Notes: generated by a model not told the origin, from the sequence alone. Numbered from the stretch's first letter, positions 21,330 through 31,031 are shown. The stretch: DNA of 64,000 nucleotides from Faecalibacterium sp. I4-1-79 (GCF_023347235.1 NZ_CP094467.1:2542001-2606000), one strand, 5' to 3'. Numbers and translations: made by a program.

Positions 21330-22256
21330 TTATTCTGCATGACGTGCGCAGCCGCGGATCTCGTCCAGCGTTTTCACGCCGTTTTTGTCCATCCATGCTG
21401 CCATCTCATCGGCAATGGTCTCCATCGCGCGGGGGTTTGCAAAGTTTGCCGCGCCCACCTGCACTGCGGCGGCACCTGCCATGATGAACTCCAGTGCGTC
21501 ACGGCCGGTTGCAATGCCGCCCAGACCCACCACCGGGATGTTCACCGCACCCACGGCCTGCCAAACCATGCGCAGGGCGATGGGGCGCACCGCCGGGCCG
21601 GACAGACCGGCAAAGATGTTGTTGAACACCGGGCGGCGCTTTTCCAAGTCAATGGCGCAGGCCTGGAAGGTGTTGGTCAGGCTGATGGCGTCCGCACCGG
21701 CAGCCTCCACAGCCTTGCACATCTCGGGGATATTCTCGGCCTGCGGGCTCAGCTTGACCATCAGGGGCTTTTTGCAGGCAGCGCGCACCATGCGCACCAC
21801 TTCCCCGGCAGCTTCGGCTTTCACGCCGTAGGCCATGCCGCCCACCTTGACGTTGGGGCAGGAGATGTTCAGCTCCACAATGTCCACTGCGCTCTCGCTC
21901 AGCATGGCAGCGCCTTCCACATACTCCTCCTCGCTGTGGCCGCCAAGGTTTGCAATGGCCACCGTGCCGTATTTCTGCTTCAGTTCCAGCATCTCGGGCA
22001 GCTCCACGTCAATAAAGTGCTGCACGCCGGGGTTCTGCAGGCCGATGCTGTTGATGAGGCCGGAGGGGGTCTCCCACAGGCGCTCGCCCTTGTTGCCGTA
22101 CTGGCCGTGCAGGGTAAGCCCCTTGCCGGAGATGCCGCCGATCTTTGCAAAATCGGCCAGTTCCTCGTACTCCACACCGTAGCCCACGGTGCCGGATGCG
22201 CCGATGACCGGGCTGTTCATCACAAAACCCAGCAGGTTGGTTTTCAGGTCTGCCAT
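21330..22256 (-). CDS. pyrD: Dihydroorotate dehydrogenase B, catalytic subunit
   Basis: 308 residues, class 1B length. An FMN TIM-barrel that oxidises dihydroorotate to orotate and passes electrons to PyrK. Catalytic Cys133 is in NISCPN, the class 1 signature, and GLGGIATGRDALEF binds FMN phosphate. The ATG shares one base with the pyrK stop (TGATG), so PyrD and PyrK are made together, as expected for a heterotetramer. Last gene of the pyrC-pyrF-pyrK-pyrD unit. Confidence 0.97.
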   Translation of the reverse strand: MADLKTNLLGFVMNSPVIGASGTVGYGVEYEELADFAKIGGISGKGLTLHGQYGNKGERLWETPSGLINSIGLQNPGVQHFIDVELPEMLELKQKYGTVAIANLGGHSEEEYVEGAAMLSESAVDIVELNISCPNVKVGGMAYGVKAEAAGEVVRMVRAACKKPLMVKLSPQAENIPEMCKAVEAAGADAISLTNTFQACAIDLEKRRPVFNNIFAGLSGPAVRPIALRMVWQAVGAVNIPVVGLGGIATGRDALEFIMAGAAAVQVGAANFANPRAMETIADEMAAWMDKNGVKTLDEIRGCARHAE

Positions 22257-23029
22257 CAGAAGAACACCTCCGTTGCGTCAAATACAGGGCCGTTCTTGCA
22301 CACGCTTTTGCCCTCGCCGCTCTTGGTCTCGCAGGTGCAGCCAAGGCAGGCGCCAATGCCGCAGGCCATCTTCTTTTCCATGCTCACAAAGCAGGGGGTG
22401 CCTTTTTCGGCACACAGGCGGGCGGCGTTCTTCATCATCACGGTGGGGCCGCACACCAGCACCACATCGTAATCGGCGGGGTCATACAGCTGGGTGACAA
22501 AGCCGTGGAAGCCCACCGCGCCGGTGTCGGTGGACACCTTGACGAGGTTTGCGATGCTGCGGTACTCCTCCATGCAGTAGGGGGTATCGCGGAAGCCGAA
22601 GAACACATCCGGCTTTACTCCGGCAGCGGCCAGCTCGCGGGTAAGCTGGAACATGGGTGCAGTGCCGATGCCGCCGCCCACCACGGCGATCTTTTTGTAC
22701 TTGCTCAGGATGTCCGGCACATCAAAGCCGTTGCCCATGGGGCCGGTGAGCTGGAAGGTATCCTGCTGCTTGAGCTGTGCCAGCTTCTCGGTGCCCTCGC
22801 CCACCACCTGATACAAAAACTCGATGGTGCTGCTGTCCGGGTTCCAGCGGTGCACGCTGATGGGGCGGGACAGGAAGGGGGCTTCGTCTGCGCCCCAGGA
22901 GCGCAGGGTGAAGAACTGGCCTGCGTGGGGGGCATGGTCGCGGTCCGGCCACACCACGGTCAGCAGGCGGATGTCCGGGGCAATGACCTCATTGCGCAGG
23001 ACGGTGGCTTCACAGCAGGCTGCACGCAT
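22256..23029 (-). CDS. pyrK: Dihydroorotate dehydrogenase B, electron-transfer subunit
   Basis: 257 residues. FAD-binding RPISV (55-59), a nucleotide-binding GGGIGTAP (118-125) and a 2Fe-2S cluster with Cys223, 228, 231 and 244 (MACGIGACLGC...VCKNGPVF). It moves electrons from PyrD to NAD+. I place the start at ATG 23029, where AAGGAGG lies 9 bases upstream. A TTG two codons earlier is in frame but too close to that site. It overlaps the end of pyrF by 20 bases. Confidence 0.96.
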   Translation of the reverse strand: MRAACCEATVLRNEVIAPDIRLLTVVWPDRDHAPHAGQFFTLRSWGADEAPFLSRPISVHRWNPDSSTIEFLYQVVGEGTEKLAQLKQQDTFQLTGPMGNGFDVPDILSKYKKIAVVGGGIGTAPMFQLTRELAAAGVKPDVFFGFRDTPYCMEEYRSIANLVKVSTDTGAVGFHGFVTQLYDPADYDVVLVCGPTVMMKNAARLCAEKGTPCFVSMEKKMACGIGACLGCTCETKSGEGKSVCKNGPVFDATEVFF

Positions 23030-23876
23030 GAGCAATGGCCTCCTTCATGTTCACACACTCGTTGTAAGCGGCCTCGTCAAAGACAACGCCCGGCTGCTTT
23101 TTGTAAGCCAGCAGGATGCCGCGGCTGGAGTTGACCACGCCCCCGTTGCCCTTGGTGAGGTACTGAGCGATATCCTCGGCCTTGCCGCCCTGTGCGCCGT
23201 AGCCGGGGATCAGGAAGAAGCTGTCCTGATACTTTGCGCGGATCTCGGTGGCCTCCTCGATGTGGGTACCGCCGATGACCAGACCGATGGAGGAGTAGCC
23301 GTGCTCGCCCATATAGTCCTTGCCCAGCGCGTTCAGCTTGTCGCCCACCAGATCGTAGACGTGGCGGCCGTCGGCCAGCTTCTCGTACTCAAAGTCCTTG
23401 GCGCCGCCGTTGGAGGTGCGGCAGAGCACGAACATACCCTTGCCCTGCTTCTCAGCATAGGGCAGATAGGGGCTGATGGAGTCCAGACCCATGTAGGGTG
23501 CCAGCGTGACGAAATCACTCTCGAAATCACCGGTAAAGTGACCCATGGCGTACATCTCGGCAGTCTTGGCAATGTCGCCGCGCTTGATGTCCGCGATCAC
23601 CGGCACACCGGCCTCGCGCACAGCCTTCAGGGTGTCGGCGTAGGCCTTCATGCCCTCCATGCCCAGAGACTCATAATAAGCGATCTGCACCTTGTAGCAG
23701 CCGGCCACAGCCTTGGTGGCATCAATGAGCTTCTTGTTGAAGCGCACGATGTTCTCGCCCTTGGTCAGGGTGCTGTCCACAAAGTCGGCGGGCAGGTAGC
23801 TGAAATCGGTGTCCAGACCCACGCACACCGGGCCGCGGGCTTCCACAGCTTCGTACAGTTTGTCCATGTTCGTCAT
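23010..23876 (-). CDS. pyrF: Orotidine-5'-phosphate decarboxylase
   Basis: 288 residues, the longer type 2 form. It decarboxylates OMP to UMP. The catalytic Asp-Lys-Asp array is in DIKRGDIAKTAEMY (Asp96, Lys98, Asp101). AGGAGG precedes the ATG. It follows pyrC by 56 bases and overlaps pyrK by 20. Confidence 0.96.
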   Translation of the reverse strand: MTNMDKLYEAVEARGPVCVGLDTDFSYLPADFVDSTLTKGENIVRFNKKLIDATKAVAGCYKVQIAYYESLGMEGMKAYADTLKAVREAGVPVIADIKRGDIAKTAEMYAMGHFTGDFESDFVTLAPYMGLDSISPYLPYAEKQGKGMFVLCRTSNGGAKDFEYEKLADGRHVYDLVGDKLNALGKDYMGEHGYSSIGLVIGGTHIEEATEIRAKYQDSFFLIPGYGAQGGKAEDIAQYLTKGNGGVVNSSRGILLAYKKQPGVVFDEAAYNECVNMKEAIAHACSLL

Positions 23877-23932
23877 TTGGGTGTCCTCCTGTATAAGTCG
23901 TATTTATAGAAAATAAATTGTAACTATGGGTT

Positions 23933-25123
23933 TTACTCCTCGGCCTGATAGGTGATCTTACCGGCCTTGATGGTGGCAAACACCTTGCCGTAGAGCTGTG
24001 CACCGTCAAAGGGAGTGTTGTGGCTCTTGGAGTGCAGCTTTTCCTTTTCCACCGTGTAGGGAGTGTCCAGATCCACCAGCACAAAATCGGCATCGAAGCC
24101 CGGCTCCAGCTGACCCTTGGCAAGGCCCAAAATCTCGGCGGGGCGGGTGCTCATCAGATGCACCAGCAGCTCCAGCGGCAGACCCTCCTGCTTGCAGAGC
24201 TTAGTGTAGCACACGCCGAAGGCGGTCTCGCTGCCCACCATACCGGCCATGCCCTTCAGCTTATCCTCTTCGGAGTGGGGTGCATGGTCTGTGGCAATGG
24301 CGTCAACGATGCCGGTGCGGATGCCCTCCACCAGTGCCTCCACGTCATCGGCGGTGCGGATGGGCGGGTTGACCCGGTAGTCGCAGGTGTCGTTGGTGAA
24401 CCACAGGTGGTGGGGGGTCACCTCACAGGTGACGGGTGCGCCCCGCAGCTTTGCCGTGCGGATGGCGTCCAGCGCACCCCGGGTGGACACATGGCACATG
24501 TGCAGCCGGGTCTGGTAGTACTCGCTCAGCCAGCAGTTGCGCACTGTCTCGATGTCCTCGGCCAGACGGTAGTCCCACGGGCTGATCTCCATATCCTCGG
24601 CGTGGCTCATGACCGTGATGTCCTTCTGGGTGCAGATGGCAAAGGCCCGCGCCATGGTGGCGTTATCCTGCACGCCGTGGCCATCCTCGGTGATGAACTT
24701 CACGCTGGCGGGCAGAGTCTTGAGGTGGTCGATGCTCACACCGTCAAAGTTCTCGGTGATGGAGACGGTCTGGTTTGCATCGCACAGCCCCACCTCGGCG
24801 GCTTTCTGCTCCACCATCATGGCCTGTGCGGCGGAAGAGCAGACGGGCTTGGTGTTGGGCATCAGGTTTACAAAGGTGTAACCACCGGCGGCGGCGGCGC
24901 GGCTGCCGGTCTCGATGTCCTCCTTGTACTCAAAGCCCGGGGTGCGCCAGTGGCAGTGCAGGTCCACAAATGCGGGCAGCACCGTCAGCCCACCGGCATC
25001 CACCACCGTCTCGTTCTCGGCGGCAAGGGCGGAAAGATCCTGCCCTACGGCAGCGATTTTGCCATCCTTTACATAGATCTCGAGCGGCCGTCCCTCGGTG
25101 TTCACAGCGTTTGTCAGCAGCAT
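23933..25123 (-). CDS. pyrC: Dihydroorotase
   Basis: 396 residues, an amidohydrolase that closes carbamoyl-aspartate to dihydroorotate. The metal motif is VDLHCHWRTPG (His56, His58), and the third region is ATDHAPHS. MSHAEDMEIS and CHVSTRGA carry the other ligands. AGGAGG lies 7-8 bases before the ATG. First gene of the unit, transcribed through the attenuated leader described at 25177-25370. The aspartate carbamoyltransferase gene (pyrB) that would precede it in the pathway is not in this window. Confidence 0.95.
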   Translation of the reverse strand: MLLTNAVNTEGRPLEIYVKDGKIAAVGQDLSALAAENETVVDAGGLTVLPAFVDLHCHWRTPGFEYKEDIETGSRAAAAGGYTFVNLMPNTKPVCSSAAQAMMVEQKAAEVGLCDANQTVSITENFDGVSIDHLKTLPASVKFITEDGHGVQDNATMARAFAICTQKDITVMSHAEDMEISPWDYRLAEDIETVRNCWLSEYYQTRLHMCHVSTRGALDAIRTAKLRGAPVTCEVTPHHLWFTNDTCDYRVNPPIRTADDVEALVEGIRTGIVDAIATDHAPHSEEDKLKGMAGMVGSETAFGVCYTKLCKQEGLPLELLVHLMSTRPAEILGLAKGQLEPGFDADFVLVDLDTPYTVEKEKLHSKSHNTPFDGAQLYGKVFATIKAGKITYQAEE

Positions 25124-25176
25124 CGCGGTTCCCTCCTGTAATGGTATTTTTGTGTATCAAACGCCCGAAAACGGGC

Positions 25177-25207
25177 AAAAAAAAACTTTTCCCCGCAAAG
25201 GGAAAAG
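25177..25207 (-). terminator. pyr operon attenuator
   Basis: On minus CTTTTCCC (25200-25207) pairs perfectly with GGGAAAAG (25186-25193) and is followed by nine T. It lies inside the pyrC leader, one base after a leader-peptide stop codon, and about 50 bases before the pyrC start. A second small stem, GCCCG/CGGGC (25163-25176), follows it. Confidence 0.85.
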
Positions 25208-25208
25208 C

Positions 25209-25298
25209 TCATTGCGCAAAAAAAGGAAACAACGAAGCCACGGCAAAACCGGACGCGAACTGCTTGTTCAGTTTCGGGTTCTGGGCGCTGCACAGCAT
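25209..25298 (-). CDS. pyr operon leader peptide (29 aa)
   Basis: ATG 25298 to TGA 25209. AAGGAG sits 7 bases before the ATG, a strong ribosome-binding site. The peptide starts MLCSAQNPKL and ends ASLFPFFAQ. Its last third is encoded by the U-rich tract TTGTTTCCTTTTTTTGCG on minus, and its stop codon is one base upstream of the attenuator stem. A ribosome at the stop would cover the 5' arm and prevent termination. This is the design of enterobacterial pyrE/pyrBI leaders, where RNA polymerase slows at U-tracts when UTP is low. The peptide has no expected function of its own. That it is translated is inferred. Confidence 0.7.
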   Translation of the reverse strand: MLCSAQNPKLNKQFASGFAVASLFPFFAQ

Positions 25299-25340
25299 GG
25301 TGTTTCTCCTTTTTATGATGGTTGCGTTTTCATTCGTATT

Positions 25341-25370
25341 ATTTTATCATAGAACCGCAAAATATGTCAA
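25341..25370 (-). promoter_or_regulatory. pyrC operon promoter
   Basis: TTGACA (25365-25370), an 18-base spacer and TAAAAT (25341-25346) on minus. It gives a leader of about 210 bases containing the leader peptide and attenuator. Confidence 0.82.
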
Positions 25371-25524
25371 TGGCTGCGCGCAAAAACAGGTGCTAAAAGG
25401 TTTCTGGTATCTCTCGCCGAATTTTGGATACTCTACCCAAAACCCGGGTCATGCGGCAAAATAAATGCCATTTTGTTCCACAATCCCTAGCGCGGCACTG
25501 TACTTTCGTCTCCTGCTGTGCTAT

Positions 25525-25530
25525 TATAAT
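25525..25530 (+). promoter_or_regulatory. -10 box of cysE
   Basis: TATAAT about 60 bases before the cysE start. The -35 hexamer is weak (ACTTTC). Nothing else is seen between the divergent pyr promoter and this site. Confidence 0.5.
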
Positions 25531-25591
25531 ACGGTAAAAGGGAGAGCCCCGCCGCGTGGGCGGGTGTTTATGGGAAAGAGAGGTTTTCCGC

Positions 25592-26263
25592 ATGGGTTTA
25601 CTTGAGGACGCGCGGAACATCCAGCGCAAGGACCCCGCCGCACGCAGCGTGCTGGAGGTAATGCTGCTGTACCCGGGATTCCACATTCTGGTGTACCACC
25701 GCATTGCGCACTGGCTGTACGAGCACAAGCACTTTTTTCTGGCACGATGGGTCAGCCAACATGGCCGCCACCGCACCGGCATCGAGATCCACCCGGGTGC
25801 CACCATCGGCAAGTGTCTGTTCATCGACCATGGCATGGGCATCGTGTTCGGCGAGACCTGCGAGATCGGGGATAACTGCACCATCTACCACGGAGTAACG
25901 CTGGGCGGCACCGGCAAAGATACCGGCAAACGCCACCCCACCTTGGGCAACAATGTGCTTATCGGCGCGGGCACCAAGGTGCTGGGCCCGGTGTTCATCG
26001 GAGATAACGCCCGCATCGGTGCGGGCAGCGTGGTTCTGCGCAACCTGCCCGCCAACTGCACCGCCGTGGGCGTGCCCGCCGAGGTGGTGCGCATCAACAA
26101 CAAGGCGGTGAACCCTGCCGACGATCTGGACCAGCAGGATCTGCCGGACATCGTCTCGCAGCGGCTCACCGATCTGGATCGCCGCCTGAGCCAGCTGGAA
26201 AAAGCGGCGCAGGGCGATATTCCACCCACTGCCGCGCAGATCGCCGCCCGGCAGCGGAAATAA
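25592..26263 (+). CDS. cysE: Serine O-acetyltransferase
   Basis: 223 residues, the short EpsC-type enzyme. It acetylates serine with acetyl-CoA in the first step of cysteine synthesis. The left-handed beta-helix hexapeptides run from about residue 60 (IHPGATIGKCLFIDHGMGIVFG) to about 170. DHGMGIVFGET and HPTLGN hold the usual active-site histidines. AGAGAGG lies 8 bases before ATG 25592. A 40-residue Gln/Ala tail follows the helix. It stands alone, with a terminator after it. Confidence 0.92.
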   Translation: MGLLEDARNIQRKDPAARSVLEVMLLYPGFHILVYHRIAHWLYEHKHFFLARWVSQHGRHRTGIEIHPGATIGKCLFIDHGMGIVFGETCEIGDNCTIYHGVTLGGTGKDTGKRHPTLGNNVLIGAGTKVLGPVFIGDNARIGAGSVVLRNLPANCTAVGVPAEVVRINNKAVNPADDLDQQDLPDIVSQRLTDLDRRLSQLEKAAQGDIPPTAAQIAARQRK

Positions 26264-26285
26264 AAGATCCTTTTGATAAAAAGAG

Positions 26286-26324
26286 GAGACAGGCTTCCCG
26301 GAAAGGGTCGCCTGTCTCTTTTTT
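26286..26324 (+). terminator. cysE terminator
   Basis: GAGACAGGC (26286-26294) pairs with GCCTGTCTC (26310-26318), followed by TTTTTT. Confidence 0.9.
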
Positions 26325-26335
26325 GTTGTCAGCTG

Positions 26336-28717
26336 CTATAACACCTGCTCACCGTTTTCTTTATTGCAGTACATCCGGGCATCGGCCTGCCGGATAGCCT
26401 CGGTCAGGGGCTGCACATTGCACACGCCGCCAATGCTTACCGAAAGCCGGAGCTCCGGGTGGCTGGGCACCCGTGCCGCCTGCACAGCGTTCTGCACCCG
26501 CCGGATGACGCTTTCTACGCCGTCAGGGCAGTTCTGGGGCATCAGCAGCAAAAATTCATCGCCGCCGTAGCGGATCAGAATATCGGTCTGGCGCAAGCAG
26601 CTTTGCATGGCTGCGGCCACGGTTTGCAGCGCCTCGTCCCCCACCAGATGCCCAAAGCTGTCGTTGACCGACTTGAACTGGTTCACATCGATCATCGCTA
26701 CACCGCCGTGCATCTCGCCCCCGGCAAGGAACTTATCAAAATAGCGGCGGGTGTAGGCCCCGGTCAGAGGGTCTACGAAGGCGCTGCGTTCCATTCCATC
26801 GCAGCGGTCCAGCAACAGCCGGTGGCCGCCCATATCCAGCCAGCGGCCATCCGTCAGCCGGGTGACCATTTCCAGCATACAGCCCCTGCCGCCTACCTCG
26901 ATGTACTTGGAAATGACAAAATAGGCTTCCTCGTCCTTGAACTCGATCTTATTCAGAATGGTCTTGCGGGCGTAGGCTTTGGCCGAGATGCAGTTTTCGC
27001 ACCGGGTATCCCGGTTCCATACCATGTGGCAGTTGCCGGGCTTTTCGGTCAGGATGCCGTCGCTGTCCAGCGCAAGCACCTTGCGGTGCTCCGGGTCTAC
27101 CAGACGCACCACATCAAAGATGCCCTGCAGCCGCCGCAGAAACTGGGCGGGATCCTCTTCCGGGTCGGTCGCAGTCAGCAGCTCTGCCTGATGCTCCACG
27201 CGGTGCTGTTCATCGGTGAGCTGCCCCAGCACGTTCACGCAGCGGCGCACCCCGGCACCGCTCCAGATGGTGTGCAGCGCCATCCGGTGCAATCGCGGCT
27301 CCCCGTTCCGCTCCACCATGACCGGCAGCACCACGTCCGGTGCTTCCGGCGTGGCGCGGCTGATAGCCTTGGAAAGCTTGCGCTGATCCTGCTCGTTCAA
27401 AAAGCCAAGTCCCCTGCCCTGTGCAAAATCGGTCACCGTTTTTTGCTGCAAGGGCTCGGCATGGTAGTCATACACGGTCACGCTGCCTGCCAGCAGGTCG
27501 TAGTCGAACCGGATGCCGCCGCACTGGGCGGCGTAGAAATCCGTGCGTTCCTTTTCCTGTTCCAGCAGCAGCTGAGAGTGGTTCTCCCGGGGCAGCGCCT
27601 CCCGGTGCAAAATCTCCTCCGAAAGGCGGTGGGTCTCCTGCCGGAAGCCGCGGTCCCACTCCGAGCGGGTCAGCTCGGTGCGCAGCTGCTCCGAGGACTT
27701 TTGCAGGCAGTCCAGCAGCAGCGGGTTAAAAGCGCCGCACTCGCCGTTCAATATCATGCGCAGCGCGGTGTCGTGGTCGTAAGCGTGCTTATAGCAGCGC
27801 TCGCTGGTCAGGGCGTCGTACACGTCCGCCAGCGCCACCACCTGCGCCGCAATGGGGATCTCGTCCCCTTTCAGCCGGTCAGGGTAGCCATTGCCGTCCC
27901 AGCGCTCATGATGCCAGCGACAGATGGCGTGCGCCACCTGCAACAGCGGCTCGTCCCGGGCAATGGACTGTCCCAGATCCTGCAGCATCTGCGCACCCGC
28001 CACGGTATGGTTCTTGATAATGGCAAACTCTTCGGCGGTCAGGCGTCCGGGCTTGTTCAGGATCTCCTCCGGGATGACGATCTTGCCGATATCGTGCAGC
28101 GCCGAGGCGGTGCTGATGCGGGCGATATCGCTTTCGTCCAGCTGATAACGATCGGTCTTTTGCACCAGCCGGTGCAAAAGCAGGTCGGTCAGGGTGCGGA
28201 TGTGCAGAACATGCAGCCCGCTCTCGCTGTTGCGGAACTCCACCACATGGCTCAGGATGCTGATCATCAGCACGCTGTTGTGTTCTTTTTCGTACACCTG
28301 ATCGGTGACAAGGCGGGTGAGCCGCTTTTGCTTGGCGTACAGCATGAGGACATTCTTCACCCGGCGCAGCACCATGATCCGCTCGAAGGGACGGCGGATA
28401 TAGTCCGTTACCCCCAGATCGTAGGCGCGCTCGATGTTGGCGGTGTCCTCTGCCGCCGAGATGACGATGACCGGGATCTCGTCCAGCCATGCGTGGTACT
28501 TCATCACCCGCAGCACATCAAAGCCGTCCATGCCGGGCATCATCAGGTCCAGCAGCAACAGAGAGATATCCGTGCGTTGCCGCATCAGTTCCACTGCCGC
28601 TGCGCCGTCCTCTGCTTCCAGATAGTCATAGCCATCGCCCAGTATCTCCTTGAGCAGGGCACGGTTGATCTCGGAATCATCCGCGATCAGGATCTTCGGT
28701 TTCTCGTTCATGGCCAT
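26336..28717 (-). CDS. Response regulator with HD-GYP and GGDEF domains
   Basis: 793 residues. Domains in order: receiver (about 7-115, phospho-acceptor Asp57 in LLLLDLMMPGMDG), HD-GYP phosphodiesterase (about 145-320, HD at 208-209 and HHERWDGNGYP at 269-279), a PAS-like middle region (about 430-640), and a C-terminal diguanylate cyclase with intact GGDEF (718-722) preceded by an RQTD inhibitory site (709-712). It could therefore both make and break cyclic di-GMP. In the receiver the conserved Lys before Pro is Arg (RRP, 108-110). I use ATG 28717 (AAGGAG 4-5 bases upstream); ATG 28711, two codons on, is the alternative. It stands alone, so the cognate kinase is not evident. Confidence 0.9.
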   Translation of the reverse strand: MAMNEKPKILIADDSEINRALLKEILGDGYDYLEAEDGAAAVELMRQRTDISLLLLDLMMPGMDGFDVLRVMKYHAWLDEIPVIVISAAEDTANIERAYDLGVTDYIRRPFERIMVLRRVKNVLMLYAKQKRLTRLVTDQVYEKEHNSVLMISILSHVVEFRNSESGLHVLHIRTLTDLLLHRLVQKTDRYQLDESDIARISTASALHDIGKIVIPEEILNKPGRLTAEEFAIIKNHTVAGAQMLQDLGQSIARDEPLLQVAHAICRWHHERWDGNGYPDRLKGDEIPIAAQVVALADVYDALTSERCYKHAYDHDTALRMILNGECGAFNPLLLDCLQKSSEQLRTELTRSEWDRGFRQETHRLSEEILHREALPRENHSQLLLEQEKERTDFYAAQCGGIRFDYDLLAGSVTVYDYHAEPLQQKTVTDFAQGRGLGFLNEQDQRKLSKAISRATPEAPDVVLPVMVERNGEPRLHRMALHTIWSGAGVRRCVNVLGQLTDEQHRVEHQAELLTATDPEEDPAQFLRRLQGIFDVVRLVDPEHRKVLALDSDGILTEKPGNCHMVWNRDTRCENCISAKAYARKTILNKIEFKDEEAYFVISKYIEVGGRGCMLEMVTRLTDGRWLDMGGHRLLLDRCDGMERSAFVDPLTGAYTRRYFDKFLAGGEMHGGVAMIDVNQFKSVNDSFGHLVGDEALQTVAAAMQSCLRQTDILIRYGGDEFLLLMPQNCPDGVESVIRRVQNAVQAARVPSHPELRLSVSIGGVCNVQPLTEAIRQADARMYCNKENGEQVL

Positions 28718-28999
28718 GTTTCTCCTTTTGCGGCGCATCCATCTGCTCCGGCTTTGTTCCGGGTGTACCGTCCGCACTAATCGAATGCAGCGGGCTTTCC
28801 CCGGCATCCGCTTTATTGCGTTCATTTATACTTTACTGGATTTTACAGCAAAATGCAAGGATGCGTGCAACATTTCTGCCATTTTCCGGTATTTTCTGCA
28901 AACGTTCTCATTCCCGGCTGTATAAATGCAATCCAATTTTTACAGTACCCTTTGCAAACGTTGTTCAAAAGCAAGCCGTTTGTCGTTACAGCCCTTTCT

Positions 29000-29104
29000 G
29001 TGAAAATGCGGTTGCCGCGCTCCGCAGAGCGCGGCAGCCGCGAAATATAAATCTACTTTCCTCTGACAATGCGCAAAGCAAAGCAGAGCGCATTTTAAAT
29101 CGTC
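29000..29104 (+). repeat. Dispersed hairpin element, copy A
   Basis: Starts GTGAAAATGCG, then a 13-pair stem (GCGGTTGCCGCGC / GCGCGGCAGCCGC) around the loop TCCGCAGA, an AT-rich middle, and the end segment ATGCGCAAAGC...GAGCGCATT followed by TTAAATCGTC. It belongs to the family described under findings. It makes up most of the gene-free stretch 28718-29159; the remaining bases show no gene. Confidence 0.75.
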
Positions 29105-29118
29105 CCACGCAGAAAGAA

Positions 29119-29152
29119 AAAGGACTGCTGCGCAAAACACGCAACAGTCCTT
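29119..29152 (-). terminator. Terminator after coiled-coil gene
   Basis: On minus AAGGACTGTTGCG pairs with CGCAGCAGTCCTT across a short loop and is followed by TTTC. Confidence 0.8.
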
Positions 29153-29159
29153 TTAAGAT

Positions 29160-29717
29160 TCATTCTTGGGGCATCATGGCATCGAACCAACCCATCAGTT
29201 CCGCAGCCATCTGCTCCAGCCGGGTCTCCGGCTGCCATGCAGGCTGTGCGGGCTCCGGGGGCAGCGCCTGTTCCGGGGCACAGAGAGTCTCTTCCGTCTC
29301 CGGTACAGGCTGTTCCGGTGCAGCCTCGCATTGCGGCTCAATCTCGGGGGCTGTATCCGGCTGCACGGGTGCTTCCTGGGCAGTCTGCTGCATGGCAGCA
29401 AGAGCAGCTTCCGCTCTGCGGCAGGCGGCCTCAGCCTGTTCTGCCCGGGCATTGGCCTGTTCCAGCTGCTCCCGCGCCTGCTCACAGGCGGCTTCCAGCT
29501 CTGCATTCTCGTGCTTGAGGGCAAGCAGGGTGCGCTCAAAGGCGAACATCCGGGTCTGGTACCGGCGCACCTCGGCGCGTGCCGCAGCCAGCTTGCGGCT
29601 CAGCTGCTCTGCCTGCGCCCGGGCGCTTTCCGCCTGTGCTGCGGCAGATGCCTGTACAGCAGCCTGCCGGGCAAATTGTCCGCGCAGGGCACCGGTCTCC
29701 CGCTCTGTCTGCACCAT
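29160..29717 (-). CDS. Coiled-coil protein downstream of ftsZ
   Basis: 185 residues, not recognised. Residues 1-115 form a long, nearly uninterrupted Ala/Glu/Gln/Arg-rich coiled coil. Residues 115-165 are an acidic Pro/Glu linker, and the C-terminus has a short amphipathic segment (LEQMAAELMGWFDAMM). There is no membrane span. GGGAGG lies 6 bases before the ATG, so it is a genuine gene. It follows ftsZ after 79 bases on the same strand. Position and shape suggest a divisome-associated structural protein (a ZapB- or DivIVA-like role in form only), which is inference. Confidence 0.7.
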   Translation of the reverse strand: MVQTERETGALRGQFARQAAVQASAAAQAESARAQAEQLSRKLAAARAEVRRYQTRMFAFERTLLALKHENAELEAACEQAREQLEQANARAEQAEAACRRAEAALAAMQQTAQEAPVQPDTAPEIEPQCEAAPEQPVPETEETLCAPEQALPPEPAQPAWQPETRLEQMAAELMGWFDAMMPQE

Positions 29718-29796
29718 GATGCCCTCCCATGCACACCTTGCACGGGGCTTGCGCTGACCGCATGGGCGCAGCTGCCAGCCCCATTGTAGCCTGTAA

Positions 29797-30972
<1,176 letters not shown>

Positions 30973-31031
30973 AACTTTGTCCTCCATCGGATTTTTATGT
31001 GGAACTGCGCAAAAGCCGCACAGATATTATC

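Noticed and set aside
25209-25298. Phenylalanine attenuator
   Set aside because: The leader peptide has five Phe codons, but they come from the U-rich tract, and the downstream genes are all pyrimidine synthesis.
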